A stretch of DNA of 64,000 nt from positions 1,984,001-2,048,000 of the forward strand of contig NZ_JBFRBB010000001.1 in the NCBI RefSeq assembly GCF_040932035.1, in the 5' to 3' direction. The DNA is from Hoeflea_A sp040932035 (GTDB lineage Bacteria; Pseudomonadota; Alphaproteobacteria; Rhizobiales; Rhizobiaceae). Below, one piece after another: positions 54,431-62,761 of the stretch. Positions within the stretch are counted from its first letter, which is position 1, and each line of letters starts with the position of its first letter. Under the pieces are notes generated by a model that ran no database searches, was not told where the DNA came from, and saw only the letters and a program-made list of their open reading frames with translations. Made by a program: the position numbers and the translations under genes.

Positions 54431-54838
54431 TTGCGAGAGAAAATGCCCGGCGCTATAGGTGTCGCCATGTACATTGCATGGATTTCACCCCTAGAGCGTT
54501 TAAGATGGAACCGGTTTTCTGGAGACAATTCCAGCCGAGACTCGAGGCAAGATGCGCCTGGTCCAGTTGATGAACTTATGAGTGATCCACGTGGGCGACT
54601 TTCAAGCACACAACACCTGTGGATGTTGGACTCAATTGATGGCGAAGAACGTCACCCGCTTCTGAGGGCATTCAAAACTAAAGAATCATTCTGGTCTAAG
54701 GCCACGTGGCGCAGTTCAGTGTTTGTACAACAAAAAGCACAATTGCATCGCTGTGGATGGATAGACGCAAACAACATTTCTGAGTTGTTGCGAGCCTACA
54801 GCCGATGGCGCGACAATGGTGGCCAGGCGCTCATATGA
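54431..54838 (+). CDS. Small phage-remnant protein, unknown function
   Basis: 135 residues from the first ATG; inner ATGs at 54443 and 54467 are possible. It is mixed polar and aromatic (MYIAWISPLERLRWNRFSG, SSTQHLWMLDSIDGEERHP), with no family recognised. The stop overlaps the start of the next methyltransferase (ATGA at 54835), so the two are likely co-translated. It lies where the DNA has become AT-richer than the fibre gene, suggesting that it arrived with the cargo. Confidence 0.6.
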   Translation: MREKMPGAIGVAMYIAWISPLERLRWNRFSGDNSSRDSRQDAPGPVDELMSDPRGRLSSTQHLWMLDSIDGEERHPLLRAFKTKESFWSKATWRSSVFVQQKAQLHRCGWIDANNISELLRAYSRWRDNGGQALI

Positions 54839-55710
54839 ATAAGTTTCTTGCTGAGGAGAAGGTAAGGCGGATAATTCCGTCTCGAAAGGCCATATCGCGA
54901 GCGCGCAGCCTGTTGAGACATCATCGCAGATCCCAAAAGGAAGACCGGTCTTTTGCCGGTGAGTACGCCCATCTGAAACACTTGGTTGAGAAACTGGATA
55001 TCCATGACGGGTTTGTTGTTGATATCGGTGCGAGCGATGGAGTGAATCAGTCTTGCACACTTGGCTTGTTCAGAAGACCGACCTGGTCGGGGCTGGCAGT
55101 AGAACTAAGACCGGAGCAATTCGGGCAGTTGGCTTTTGTTTACACGGAGTTTTCCAATACGCAACTAGCGATGGCAAGAGTGACGCCACCCAGCGTCGGT
55201 CCGCTTCTTGCTTCGCACGACGTGCCGAAGGTATTTGATGTCTTGAATATTGACATCGATTCTTATGATTTACCGGTCATGAAGAGTATCTTGACGGCGG
55301 GGTATCGCCCCAAGATCATAACATTTGAAATCAGTGAAGAGATCCCACCACCAATCTACTTTTGCGCGGATTATCATGAAGGTGTCGACTATGGGCACGG
55401 GGCGCTTTTTGGGTGTTCGGTCGTGGCCGCTGCTGAAAGCATCCGGCCATTCGGCTATCGATTGGAATCGGTCCAGTACAACAATGCTTTTTTTGTTCTC
55501 GATGCTGTCTGCGACGACACGATACAAGACCAGAATGTCGAGGTTGCCTATAACGACGGGTTTAGGAACAAGCCGGATCGCGATGAACTGTTCCCCTGGC
55601 ACGAGAACCTTGAAAACAGGCTGAAAGAATCTCCTGAGAAGATCATCGAATCTGTGAACGATCGATTGTCTCGGTTTAAGGGTAAATACACCCTCCGAAT
55701 ATCGAATTAA
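54835..55710 (+). CDS. FkbM-type methyltransferase-like protein
   Basis: 291 residues. The SAM-binding motif is DGFVVDIGASDGVNQSCTL, followed by NIDIDSYDLPVMKSIL and ITFEISEEIPPP. These match the FkbM/Methyltransf_21 group that O-methylates sugars or surface glycans. The ATG at 54835 overlaps the previous stop. It lies between tail and lysis genes, the usual place for phage cargo, and may modify host surface polysaccharide. Substrate unknown. Confidence 0.7.
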   Translation: MNKFLAEEKVRRIIPSRKAISRARSLLRHHRRSQKEDRSFAGEYAHLKHLVEKLDIHDGFVVDIGASDGVNQSCTLGLFRRPTWSGLAVELRPEQFGQLAFVYTEFSNTQLAMARVTPPSVGPLLASHDVPKVFDVLNIDIDSYDLPVMKSILTAGYRPKIITFEISEEIPPPIYFCADYHEGVDYGHGALFGCSVVAAAESIRPFGYRLESVQYNNAFFVLDAVCDDTIQDQNVEVAYNDGFRNKPDRDELFPWHENLENRLKESPEKIIESVNDRLSRFKGKYTLRISN

Positions 55711-55727
55711 CACAAGCAAAAAGCCCC

Positions 55728-55780
55728 GCTCCTTCAGGAGCCTCTTCGATATCAACGCTGTGGTGTAGTCGTGAACCGCA
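55728..55780 (+). repeat. Lysin-junction repeat, copy A (degenerate)
   Basis: GCTCC-TTCA-GGAGC (55728-55741) is the terminator-like hairpin of copy C; then comes GTGAACCGCAATTTTCAC (from 55771), which aligns with the lysin starts in copies B and C. The reading frame from this GTG stops after 23 codons. It is therefore a relic of a lysin start, lying just after the first methyltransferase gene. Confidence 0.65.
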
Positions 55781-55876
55781 ATTTTCACTGGCAACTTCGG
55801 CTAACGTGCTTGCTTTGTTCGCTGAAATCAATAAGACGTTGAGGCAACTCAACCTGAACTATCGGGCGGAATTTTG

Positions 55877-56731
55877 GTGGTCAAAAGTAAGCGTCTTACC
55901 TGGGTGAAGCGTTATAGTGCGCTACGTAAAAGCTACAAAGAGGGCGCGATCGGTCGCTCGTTGCTCAACATGACCACCGAATTTCCGGTTTATACCCCGT
56001 CGGGTGCTGGTGATTACCAAACACGTGCTTCGCTAACAAAACTGGCTATTAACCAATCGGTGGAGAATCTTCGTGATTTAGCCGTCGCGTTTGGAAAAGC
56101 CTCAACTCGGGAAGTAGATGCCGAGCAATTTGCTACTTCGCCCGATGCGCTTCAGATTGCCGATGAAATCAAAGGCCGGCTTGATCACTACGGCAGCGAC
56201 AAGGGACAACTTAATTCCTACCATCTCATTTACGGCCGCATATTCGCAGATCTCGCTGAAATCAGGAGCCTGCTAGAAATTGGTCTCGGAACGAACAACA
56301 CAGATGTATTTTCACACATGGGAAAGCGCGGTAATCCCGGCGCTTCACTGAGAGCTTTTCGGGACCATTTCCCGAACGCCATGATTTACGGCGCCGATGT
56401 CGACAAACGGATATTGTTTGAGGAAGAGCGGATCAAAACCTTCTTCGTCGATCAGACCGATCCGGACACGCTATCATCGGTTGGCAACGAAATTCCGGGC
56501 TCACTGGATCTGATGATTGACGACGGGCTGCATGCCGTGAACGCCAATCTCGCATCGCTTCATTTTGGGCTTCAAAAGATTCGTGTCGGCGGTTGGGTTG
56601 TGATTGAAGATATCACTTACGAGTCCAAACCGATCTGGGAAGTTGTTTCACGTATCCTGACTGAAAGCTACGAAGTCCATTTGATCCGGACACCACGGGC
56701 TTATGTTTTTGCTGTCAAACGGCTGGCTTAA
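55877..56731 (+). CDS. Class I SAM-dependent methyltransferase (sugar O-methyltransferase type)
   Basis: 284 residues from the GTG at 55877, which has GGCGGA upstream; an in-frame TTG precedes it. The motif block IRSLLEIGLGTNNTDVFSHMG with a later MIYGADVDKRIL, and the early DHYGSDKGQLNSYHLIYGRI, resemble macrocin/mycinamicin O-methyltransferase (MycE/TylE-like) proteins, which methylate deoxysugars. ValMetal-type acidic residues are in LDLMIDDGLH. It lies between lysin-junction copies A and B, as cargo. Substrate is probably a surface or LPS sugar; inferred. Confidence 0.75.
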   Translation: MVKSKRLTWVKRYSALRKSYKEGAIGRSLLNMTTEFPVYTPSGAGDYQTRASLTKLAINQSVENLRDLAVAFGKASTREVDAEQFATSPDALQIADEIKGRLDHYGSDKGQLNSYHLIYGRIFADLAEIRSLLEIGLGTNNTDVFSHMGKRGNPGASLRAFRDHFPNAMIYGADVDKRILFEEERIKTFFVDQTDPDTLSSVGNEIPGSLDLMIDDGLHAVNANLASLHFGLQKIRVGGWVVIEDITYESKPIWEVVSRILTESYEVHLIRTPRAYVFAVKRLA

Positions 56732-57330
56732 ATCCAACCGTCCGAATTCCACGGCTGTGTTTCTCGGTCACCCCGAGGCCAATGGCTGTTGTGTATTGTT
56801 TGAATTGTCACGTCATCATCGGGGGAAATCTGCATATGAACCTTGATAATGCTTTTTCCGCCTTGATCCTGAGCGGCAGAATTCGGATCGCTTTTCCTTT
56901 TTTTAATGCATTCGCACATTGGATTAGGCACACCAATGTCAAGAGAGAAGTCTTAAATTGTGTATGGTGAAAGGACTGGGATGAATAAATTCTTGGCCGT
57001 AGCGAAGACTACGAGTTCAATATCGAGTGCCGGTACCGTTTAAAAAAATCAGTAGTTATAGGCATCCCCTTGTCACAATATCGAGTAGGGAACAAGCCCG
57101 GCAACCGCGTGTCATGCTGGTTTCGAAAGAGTGGACGCGAAGTGTTGGGCCATTACAACAACATCATGCACCAGGGATAAACATACGGTCTTCCAATCCT
57201 GCTGGCACACCGAACACAGAGAGAGCGTATTTTCGTGTTTTGAACCGAGATATCGCATCTATCGTTGTCTTGGAGGGAGATTAGGCAATGCTCCAATAAC
57301 CTGAGATCACTACCGACATGTATAGGCTCC

Positions 57331-57390
57331 TCCAGGATCCTTTTTATTTCCACATCGGTGAAATCGTGGACAGCAATTTTCCGCGGGCGT
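57331..57390 (+). repeat. Lysin-junction repeat, copy B
   Basis: The hairpin region GGCTCCTCCAGGATCC is followed by TTTTTATTTCCACATC, then GTGGACAGCAATTTTCC. It aligns with copy C (58496 onwards), which has the stretch TTTTTTATTTCCACA. Here the repeat leads into a GH108-type fragment rather than GH19. Confidence 0.7.
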
Positions 57391-57527
57391 TGCAGCTTGT
57401 GCTCAAGCATGAGGGCGGTTTCGTCAATCATTTAAGTGACCTTGGTGGAGCAATCAGCAAAGAGATCACACCGGCAACCTTCCGTCTCTACATTGCGTCG
57501 AGTACTTCGATGGCGGACCTGAAATGA
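57366..57527 (+). pseudogene. Truncated GH108-type endolysin fragment
   Basis: From GTG at 57366 the frame reads VDSNFPRALQLVLKHEGGFV and then NHLSDLGGAISKEITPATFR, ending at a stop after 53 codons. This matches the N-terminus of glycoside hydrolase 108 N-acetylmuramidases (pattern ALxLVLKHEGGFxxHPxDPGGATNxGIT). The catalytic Glu of HEGG is present, but the GGATN part reads GGAIS. The remainder of the roughly 170-residue domain is missing or frameshifted, so the fragment is inactive. Confidence 0.8.
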
Positions 57528-57788
57528 TTCACAACCGAGCAGGCTGGTTTACAGACAAAGATAGGCAGGACAACACACTCGCCTGTGCCAACGAAACAAT
57601 GCGCAACTTTGGGACCAACCCCGCAAACTGACCAAATATCACACGGTCAAAAACCCAAATTTCGGTGCGTAAATGGGACGCCATCAAGGTGATCCGTGCC
57701 AAACCCAACAAGATCGAGGCCTCAATCCGATCCTTGGCGATTATGGCAACGGTAAGCTCTGGACATGTCGCAACTTGAGAGTTAAGGC

Positions 57789-58496
57789 ATGCCCCTATTC
57801 ATCTATTTTTTATGGTGGTGGGGCATGTATTCCAGCAAAAATTGGTTCGGGCGCCAATTGCAAAAATATCGAAAAAATCCGCGAAGGATGCGCCGCAAGG
57901 CCCTGAGATTCATTGCTGACGACTATCTGACAAAGACAGGGTGGATTGACAGCTTTCGCTCCCATCAGGCATTCGATGGCGAAGGTGCACCTATTCCCTG
58001 GGTGACCTACTCAGCGGTTCATTTTCTGGAAACACGAGTCCGCAGTGGATTGAAAGTGTTTGAGTATGGGAGTGGAAACTCTACTCTCTGGTGGGTCAAG
58101 CATAACGCGGAAGTCGTGAGCTGTGAACATGACCCTGAATGGTATCAACACATTCACAATCGCCTCCCGTCCACAGTATCTTACCACCTGTATGAATTGA
58201 AAGTTGGTCATAGAAAGCCCTATGCCGAGGCGATCACACAATACAAATCCGAATTTCAGGTTGTAGTCATTGATGGAGAGGATCGAGTTGAATGCGGACG
58301 AAACTGTGTTGAAGCATTGACGGATGACGGTGTTATCATTTGGGACAACACTAACTGGGAAATTTATAAACCGGGACTTGATTTCCTAACAGATCAGGGT
58401 TTTCGAAGACTGGATTTTTATGGCCTGGGACCGGTAATGACAGCGCCGTCGTTAACGACAATATTCTACCGTTCTGAGAATTGTCTCAACATCTAG
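57789..58496 (+). CDS. Class I SAM-dependent methyltransferase
   Basis: 235 residues; an inner ATG at 57825 would give 223 and remove the hydrophobic LFIYFLWWW start. The SAM site is LKVFEYGSGNSTLWW with the following VVSCEHDPEWYQHI, and the acceptor region has VVVIDGEDRVECGRN and WDNTNWE. Likely modifies a carbohydrate or small metabolite. It ends at the terminator of junction copy C, which lies directly upstream of the endolysin, so it is part of the inserted cargo. Confidence 0.75.
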   Translation: MPLFIYFLWWWGMYSSKNWFGRQLQKYRKNPRRMRRKALRFIADDYLTKTGWIDSFRSHQAFDGEGAPIPWVTYSAVHFLETRVRSGLKVFEYGSGNSTLWWVKHNAEVVSCEHDPEWYQHIHNRLPSTVSYHLYELKVGHRKPYAEAITQYKSEFQVVVIDGEDRVECGRNCVEALTDDGVIIWDNTNWEIYKPGLDFLTDQGFRRLDFYGLGPVMTAPSLTTIFYRSENCLNI

Positions 58497-58517
58497 GCTC
58501 CTTCGGGAGCCTTTTTT
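58496..58517 (+). terminator. Strong terminator / lysin-junction copy C
   Basis: GGCTCC (58496-58501) pairs with GGAGCC (58506-58511) around TTCG, followed by TTTTTT (58512-58517). It ends cargo transcription right after the methyltransferase stop and stands 21 bp before the endolysin start. The same junction exists degenerate at 55728 and 57331. Confidence 0.9.
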
Positions 58518-58538
58518 ATTTCCACACAGGTAAACATC

Positions 58539-59327
58539 ATGAACCGCAAGACATTCTATGCGGCGCTGCGGCGCCGTTCGAGTGGCGTGTTCGGCACGTC
58601 CATATCGCAGCGACAGGTGAGGGGCGTTGACGGCATTCTCGACGCCTTCGCAACCCACGGAGATGGAAGGGCAAAGACGCTCGCCTATGCCCTTGCAACG
58701 GCCTACCACGAAACCGCCCGCCGAATGGTTCCCGTGCGCGAAACGCTGGCCAGGGATGACGCAACTGCCAGGCGCCGGTTGCGCAAGGCGAAGTATGCCC
58801 AGCCGGAGCCACCCTATGGCCACTGTTACTACGGCCGGGGTCAGGTACAGCTTACCTGGAAGCGCAACTACGAGCGCTCGAGTGAAGATGCCGGTGTCGA
58901 CCTTGTCAGGCATCCCGACAAGGCGCTCGACCCGATCATCGGGGCTCGCATTCTCATTCGAGGTTTGCTCGATGGCCGTTGGAATGGCAAGGGCAGGGGG
59001 ATAGCCCACTACCTCCCAACCTCCGGCAGGGACGACCTCAGGAATGCCCGCCGCACGGTCAACATCACCGACAAGTGGGATCTGATCGCCGGCTACTACC
59101 GGGCGTTTCTCAGGGCGATCGAAGAGGCCGGCGGTGTTCCAAAGCCAAGGTTCGAGCCTGTTCCGGTTTCATGGTCCAAACCCAAACCCGAAGGCGCTCA
59201 ATGTAGCCAGACCGGCTCTGTCACTAAACAACCCGAACGGACAAATCCTGTGTCTCCGACGTCTGGCGGCGGCGTGTGGGTGGCTCTGTCCAGGTTCATC
59301 GCATCCATTTTTGGAGGTAAGTTATGA
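58539..59327 (+). CDS. Phage endolysin, GH19 (chitinase-like) family
   Basis: 262 residues. The GH19 core is clear: ALATAYHETARRMVPVRET holds the first catalytic Glu, and YGRGQVQLTWKRNYE is the conserved second region; NARRTVNITDKWDLIAGYY closes the domain. Residues from about 200 are a proline/serine-rich linker and a short hydrophobic tail (VALSRFIASIFGG), which may anchor it. It degrades peptidoglycan at lysis. The stop overlaps the next gene (ATGA at 59324). Confidence 0.9.
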   Translation: MNRKTFYAALRRRSSGVFGTSISQRQVRGVDGILDAFATHGDGRAKTLAYALATAYHETARRMVPVRETLARDDATARRRLRKAKYAQPEPPYGHCYYGRGQVQLTWKRNYERSSEDAGVDLVRHPDKALDPIIGARILIRGLLDGRWNGKGRGIAHYLPTSGRDDLRNARRTVNITDKWDLIAGYYRAFLRAIEEAGGVPKPRFEPVPVSWSKPKPEGAQCSQTGSVTKQPERTNPVSPTSGGGVWVALSRFIASIFGGKL

Positions 59328-59530
59328 CCAGCAAATATTTCAAACCGAAATCGCTAACCTGGTGGACCGGGTTTGCCGCGTTTGTGACTGGAGCAATCAT
59401 CGCCGCCGGCGGCGAGGTCGAGGTCCTGCGCACGCCCGCGAACATTTTATCGAATATGACCGACGTGCCTCCGGCCGCGATGATCTCCTTCGGGCTTGGT
59501 CTGATCGGATTACGTGGGAAGGACGGTTAA
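59324..59530 (+). CDS. Small membrane protein of the lysis cassette
   Basis: 68 residues with two hydrophobic stretches (LTWWTGFAAFVTGAIIAAGG and AAMISFGLGLIGL). It overlaps the endolysin stop by four bases and abuts the holin-like gene. Position and size suggest a holin partner or a regulator of lysis; no family recognised. Confidence 0.7.
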   Translation: MTSKYFKPKSLTWWTGFAAFVTGAIIAAGGEVEVLRTPANILSNMTDVPPAAMISFGLGLIGLRGKDG

Positions 59531-59902
59531 ATGCTCGCCCTTCTTTCCAAAGGCGGAACTGCCCTTCTGGGGTGGCTAACTGGTGGCACGCTGGATCGCA
59601 TTCTCGACAGCGTCGACCACAAGGTGGACAACGAAACCGAGCGCGAGCGGATCAAGGCCGACATCATCAAGACACATATGCAGGCGCAGGCCAGTTTGCT
59701 CGTCAGCCGCACCTGGTGGTTTCAGCTCTTCTTCGTCATTCCGCTTGGAATTTGGTTCGCCGCTGTCGTTGCCGACAGCCTCTTTCATTTCACATGGAAC
59801 GTTGCCGCACTTCCGCCACCGCTCGACACATGGGCCGGCTGGATCGTGTCGTCCCTGTTTTTAGTGGATGGCGGTAAGGCAATTATCGGGAGATTTCGAT
59901 AA
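59531..59902 (+). CDS. Putative phage holin (3TM type)
   Basis: 123 residues. A charged central segment (DNETERERIKADIIKTHMQA) separates an N-terminal amphipathic part from two membrane helices (WWFQLFFVIPLGIWFAAVV and AGWIVSSLFLVDGG). This layout fits the 3TM phage holin group. Holins open the inner membrane for the endolysin. It starts immediately after the previous stop and its stop overlaps the next start by one base. Confidence 0.82.
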   Translation: MLALLSKGGTALLGWLTGGTLDRILDSVDHKVDNETERERIKADIIKTHMQAQASLLVSRTWWFQLFFVIPLGIWFAAVVADSLFHFTWNVAALPPPLDTWAGWIVSSLFLVDGGKAIIGRFR

Positions 59903-60261
59903 TGATCAGGAAGACAAGATGCAGGCTGCCGATTGTCGTTCGGTCGGCAGTTTTGACAATTGCCCTCTTTATGATGGCGGCTGTTCCGGCGCCCGGTGGC
60001 TCCAATAACCGGTTGCTGACAGCGCAAATGCCGTTTTGCGGCCCTTTGGATGGTTTGCTTGAGAATCTGCTATCTGATCTCAAACAGCATCGCGTCTGGA
60101 AAGGGGAGCACGAGAATTCTTCGGGTGTCCTGGAACTGACCGTCGGCCGAAAAGGGGCGTGGTTTTTGTTTTATCATTCCCGGGACAGACAGGATCGGCC
60201 GATGGTTTGTCTCATTGCCCGGGGCAGCAACAGCCGCGAGTGGTTCGGGAGGCCTGTTTGA
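59902..60261 (+). CDS. Exported protein of the lysis cassette, unknown function
   Basis: 119 residues. A signal-like N-terminus (VRSAVLTIALFMMAAVPAPG) is followed by a soluble part with VLELTVGRKGAWFLFYHS. It could be periplasmic. It overlaps the holin stop by one base (TAATG) and the next start by one base (TGATG), so it is co-translated. Gene position would suit a spanin-like partner, but no lipobox or coiled coil is seen. Not recognised. Confidence 0.65.
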   Translation: MIRKTRCRLPIVVRSAVLTIALFMMAAVPAPGGSNNRLLTAQMPFCGPLDGLLENLLSDLKQHRVWKGEHENSSGVLELTVGRKGAWFLFYHSRDRQDRPMVCLIARGSNSREWFGRPV

Positions 60262-60524
60262 TGAACGGCGTGTCCAAACCGCCCAGTATGCCCTGGAGCA
60301 GCTTTCTGGGCGTGATCGTGATGGCCATTGGTCTCGTTGCCGGTTATGTCACCCTGCAAAACAATGTCACTGCCAACGCGGAAGATGTCTCAGAGGTCGA
60401 AATGCGCATCGATCGCATCGAAAACCGGGCCGGTGATGTGCGGGAGAGACTGAAGGCCATCGAGGTCATTCAACAGCAGCAAAACGAAACGCTACGGCGG
60501 ATCTTGAGAGCTGTGGAGAAATAG
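60261..60524 (+). CDS. Small membrane protein with coiled coil
   Basis: 87 residues from the ATG at 60261. One N-terminal helix (FLGVIVMAIGLVAGYVTL) is followed by a charged heptad-like segment (EVEMRIDRIENRAGDVRERLKAIEVIQQQQ). This i-spanin- or hemolysin XhlA-like layout fits phage lysis cassettes, where such proteins join membranes or assist the holin. The start overlaps the previous stop (TGATG). Last gene of the remnant. Confidence 0.75.
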   Translation: MNGVSKPPSMPWSSFLGVIVMAIGLVAGYVTLQNNVTANAEDVSEVEMRIDRIENRAGDVRERLKAIEVIQQQQNETLRRILRAVEK

Positions 60525-60601
60525 CGAATGGTCGCAACCTGGCAATGTTGGCCGCAGGCATTCCTAAATTCAACGCAACTCGGTGGTCTGGAAGCATTAT
60601 T

Positions 60602-61417
60602 TTACAGATAGCCGAATGCCTCCATCAGATACCGCCCATCTCCACTCGTAAGACGTTGCACGTCTTCCTCACGCAGTTCCTTTTTCCATCGGCCGCTGCT
60701 GTCGTATATCGGCCGGTTGACCTGCCAGTTTCGCAATGCGTGATGTTCCACGCCATCTTTTGGGGGCTTGTTGCCCAATCTGAGTTTCGTTTCATTGAAC
60801 CAGTTGCGCTCCTGCTTGTCGAAGTCGAGCAGCGCATCGGAATACTCAATCTCTAAAAAACTGCAGATCAGGCCGATGGTCGTTTTCGGATCTTTGACAA
60901 GGTCCTCATGACGGTAAACCAGGACGTCGGGTCTGTTTTGTTCGGCCAGAGCAAGCGTGTTTCTGTAAATCCAGTCCCGAATGGCGATTTCCAGATCGAA
61001 CCCGCGCCGTATCAACGAAGCAACAACATCCCTGCCATCGCGCACCGGAATAACAAATCGGGAATTAGCGATGTTCGCGCGAATGACGGGTATAAATGTT
61101 ATGTGCTCCGGTGTTTTTTCGATGAGGTAGCGTTTTCCCGTCGACGAAGCTTCTCTTAGCAGGCGCATATATTGCAACTGCATTTTTAGATTGTATTTGC
61201 GGAAAATATAGGTCTCGTAAAGCGGGACAAACGCGTCCGGGTGTCCTGCCAGGATGTTTGCGATAAGGGTTGTCCCGCTGTGGTCGCAACCGCAAATGAA
61301 AGCCTCCGATTCAACCCGATTGGCAAAAAACTGCCGGTGAAGCTGTTTAATTTTCAAAGTATTGCTCTTAAGAATCTGTAAGCAGAGCAGAACTCCGCTC
61401 GTGGGTGTCGCCCCCAA
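60602..61417 (-). CDS. Sulfotransferase family protein
   Basis: 271 residues. The 5'-phosphosulfate-binding loop is FICGCDHSGTTLIANIL (P-loop-like GCDHSGTT), and the 3'-phosphate site is FVIPVRDGRDVVASLIRRG. The C-terminal GRWKKELREEDVQRL is also typical. It transfers sulfate from PAPS to a hydroxyl of a sugar, lipid or peptide. There is no membrane segment. It sits right beyond the phage genes on the opposite strand; it could be host or cargo. Confidence 0.88.
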   Translation of the reverse strand: MGATPTSGVLLCLQILKSNTLKIKQLHRQFFANRVESEAFICGCDHSGTTLIANILAGHPDAFVPLYETYIFRKYNLKMQLQYMRLLREASSTGKRYLIEKTPEHITFIPVIRANIANSRFVIPVRDGRDVVASLIRRGFDLEIAIRDWIYRNTLALAEQNRPDVLVYRHEDLVKDPKTTIGLICSFLEIEYSDALLDFDKQERNWFNETKLRLGNKPPKDGVEHHALRNWQVNRPIYDSSGRWKKELREEDVQRLTSGDGRYLMEAFGYL

Positions 61418-61516
61418 AATTCTTACGTGCCGTAGTCAAAAACTAGGATGCGTTCGCGTTCCTTCCCTGGCTGATTGGCCGCCAGCCGGTTGCTGAAAAG
61501 TCAACCCGCAACGCAA

Positions 61517-62284
61517 TTAAAGACCGCGGAAACTGGAACTGGGTCTGCCCCAAAAACAACGCGGGTAAAATGGGTATGTGTTGGTGGCAAAATAGACGAA
61601 CCTGCCGTTCAGTGTTCCGCCGTTGCATTGATCAAGTTTGCCGGAGCCACCGACATACTCCCAATCCTGCACATAGGTTCCGTCATATCGCCCACCAGGT
61701 CCGGAAGGCCGGTTGCCCTTTTTAAGCCGATAACCCGATTTGGCGCGGGACCCCATATAGTGGATTTCAAACCCGTCTGCGGCATACCCGATCTGGGTGC
61801 CGCCCATTGTTTTCAGGGCGTTGATCGGTTTTCCGTGATAGTGATAGGCGCCTCTTTCGTCGACATGCGCGTTGGCCCTGTCCATGCCAAGCAGGCTAGA
61901 GGCGCCCATGCCTTCCAGGTTCCAGCCGGAACTTCTGTTACGGCTGTGCCCGCGTGGTGAAGACGGGTCCCAATAATCAGCCGTTCCGGGTCGGATGAGA
62001 ACTCCGTTCAAGGCAATTCCTATTGCGCCCCGGCCATTCGCGCGCGCACGTTTTCCTTTCACAGGCGAGGCGGTCACGCAAACATTGATTCTCTGTGATC
62101 GAATGGTGTGTGGGTTTCCCCGGTTGGGAAATTTGCCAGTTGCGTGATTCGGAATGTCGTTCGATCGGATGCAGATCTGATTGCCGCGTTCGCTTATCTC
62201 GACCCAATTGCTTGCTGCCGCTGCATATCCGACTGCGGCCACCGCGCAGATTCCCCCGAACAAAAGTGCCAAACGATTTGCCAT
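61517..62284 (-). CDS. Secreted YHYH domain protein
   Basis: 255 residues from the ATG at 62284 (the frame opens at 62335). A signal peptide (MANRLALLFGGICAVAAVGYAA) is followed by a domain containing the name-giving GAYHYHGK and conserved IGIALNGVLIRPGT, WNLEGMG, TQIGYAADGFEIHY. The family occurs in marine bacteria and algae; its function is unknown, though metal or carbonate binding has been suggested. Likely extracellular or periplasmic. Confidence 0.85.
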   Translation of the reverse strand: MANRLALLFGGICAVAAVGYAAAASNWVEISERGNQICIRSNDIPNHATGKFPNRGNPHTIRSQRINVCVTASPVKGKRARANGRGAIGIALNGVLIRPGTADYWDPSSPRGHSRNRSSGWNLEGMGASSLLGMDRANAHVDERGAYHYHGKPINALKTMGGTQIGYAADGFEIHYMGSRAKSGYRLKKGNRPSGPGGRYDGTYVQDWEYVGGSGKLDQCNGGTLNGRFVYFATNTYPFYPRCFWGRPSSSFRGL

Positions 62285-62419
62285 ATTCCCCACACAGAAG
62301 CGTTGCCCTGCGTCCCTCTTAGATCCATATGCCAATCATACGCACCGCTCCTGTCGTGCGTCTTACCGGACCATTACCAAGTTGTAATTTTACGACGATG
62401 CTCTGGCGCGGACAGGGAC

Positions 62420-62677
62420 CTATGCACCCTGCCATCGGCCGAGCTTGGGAATTCCGCGGGTAAAGATCCAGGCCATGAAGCGTGGCATTCCGCGTTTTTC
62501 GAGTTGCTCAATACAGAATTTCTGCATGTCATCTGCCGTAAATTCCGGATGCACAAATGCCCCGTCCTTGTAGCAGAATGAGCAGTATGTCGTGCTGATT
62601 GAACCATCGTCATTGGTTCCGCCGCCCATCTCATCCTTGCTTAGCGGCATGCCGCAGCTTTGGCACCGTGCACCCAT
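62420..62677 (-). CDS. Putative zinc-ribbon protein
   Basis: 85 residues. Four cysteines form a ribbon: CQSCGMPL and, later, YCSFCYKDG. The remainder (FTADDMQKFCIEQLEKRGMP) fits the small zinc-ribbon family that often lies beside MerR-type regulators. GGGAG lies eight bases before the ATG. It is divergent from the MerR gene, with a palindrome between. Function unknown; perhaps metal or stress related. Confidence 0.85.
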   Translation of the reverse strand: MGARCQSCGMPLSKDEMGGGTNDDGSISTTYCSFCYKDGAFVHPEFTADDMQKFCIEQLEKRGMPRFMAWIFTRGIPKLGRWQGA

Positions 62678-62761
62678 CTCTGTTTCTCCCGATTGTTCGA
62701 TGTTGGTCCAAAAACGCTGATTTGTTCATCGTGCGCTTTCCACTATCAACAGATGATGTTA

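Larger units (their letters stand above)
56732..57788. other. Gene debris between two methyltransferase genes
   Basis: 1057 bases with no intact gene except a dead lysin fragment (57366-57527). A short frame at 56981-57043 with AAGGA upstream begins MNKFLAVAK and shares MNKFLA with the methyltransferase at 54835, then stops after 20 codons; it may be a truncated copy. Bases 57528-57780 hold a segment where KWDAIK appears in another frame, reminiscent of the YWDAIK motif of GH108 lysins, which would mean that the dead lysin continues with a frameshift. Confidence 0.5.

Noticed and set aside
57027..57284. 85-codon plus-strand frame in the debris region
   Set aside because: No ribosome-binding site or family, and it lies in DNA with broken genes.
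50221..60524. Gene transfer agent cluster
   Set aside because: The GTA structural genes (capsid, terminase, portal, GTA tail proteins) are absent, and the fibre is T7-type.
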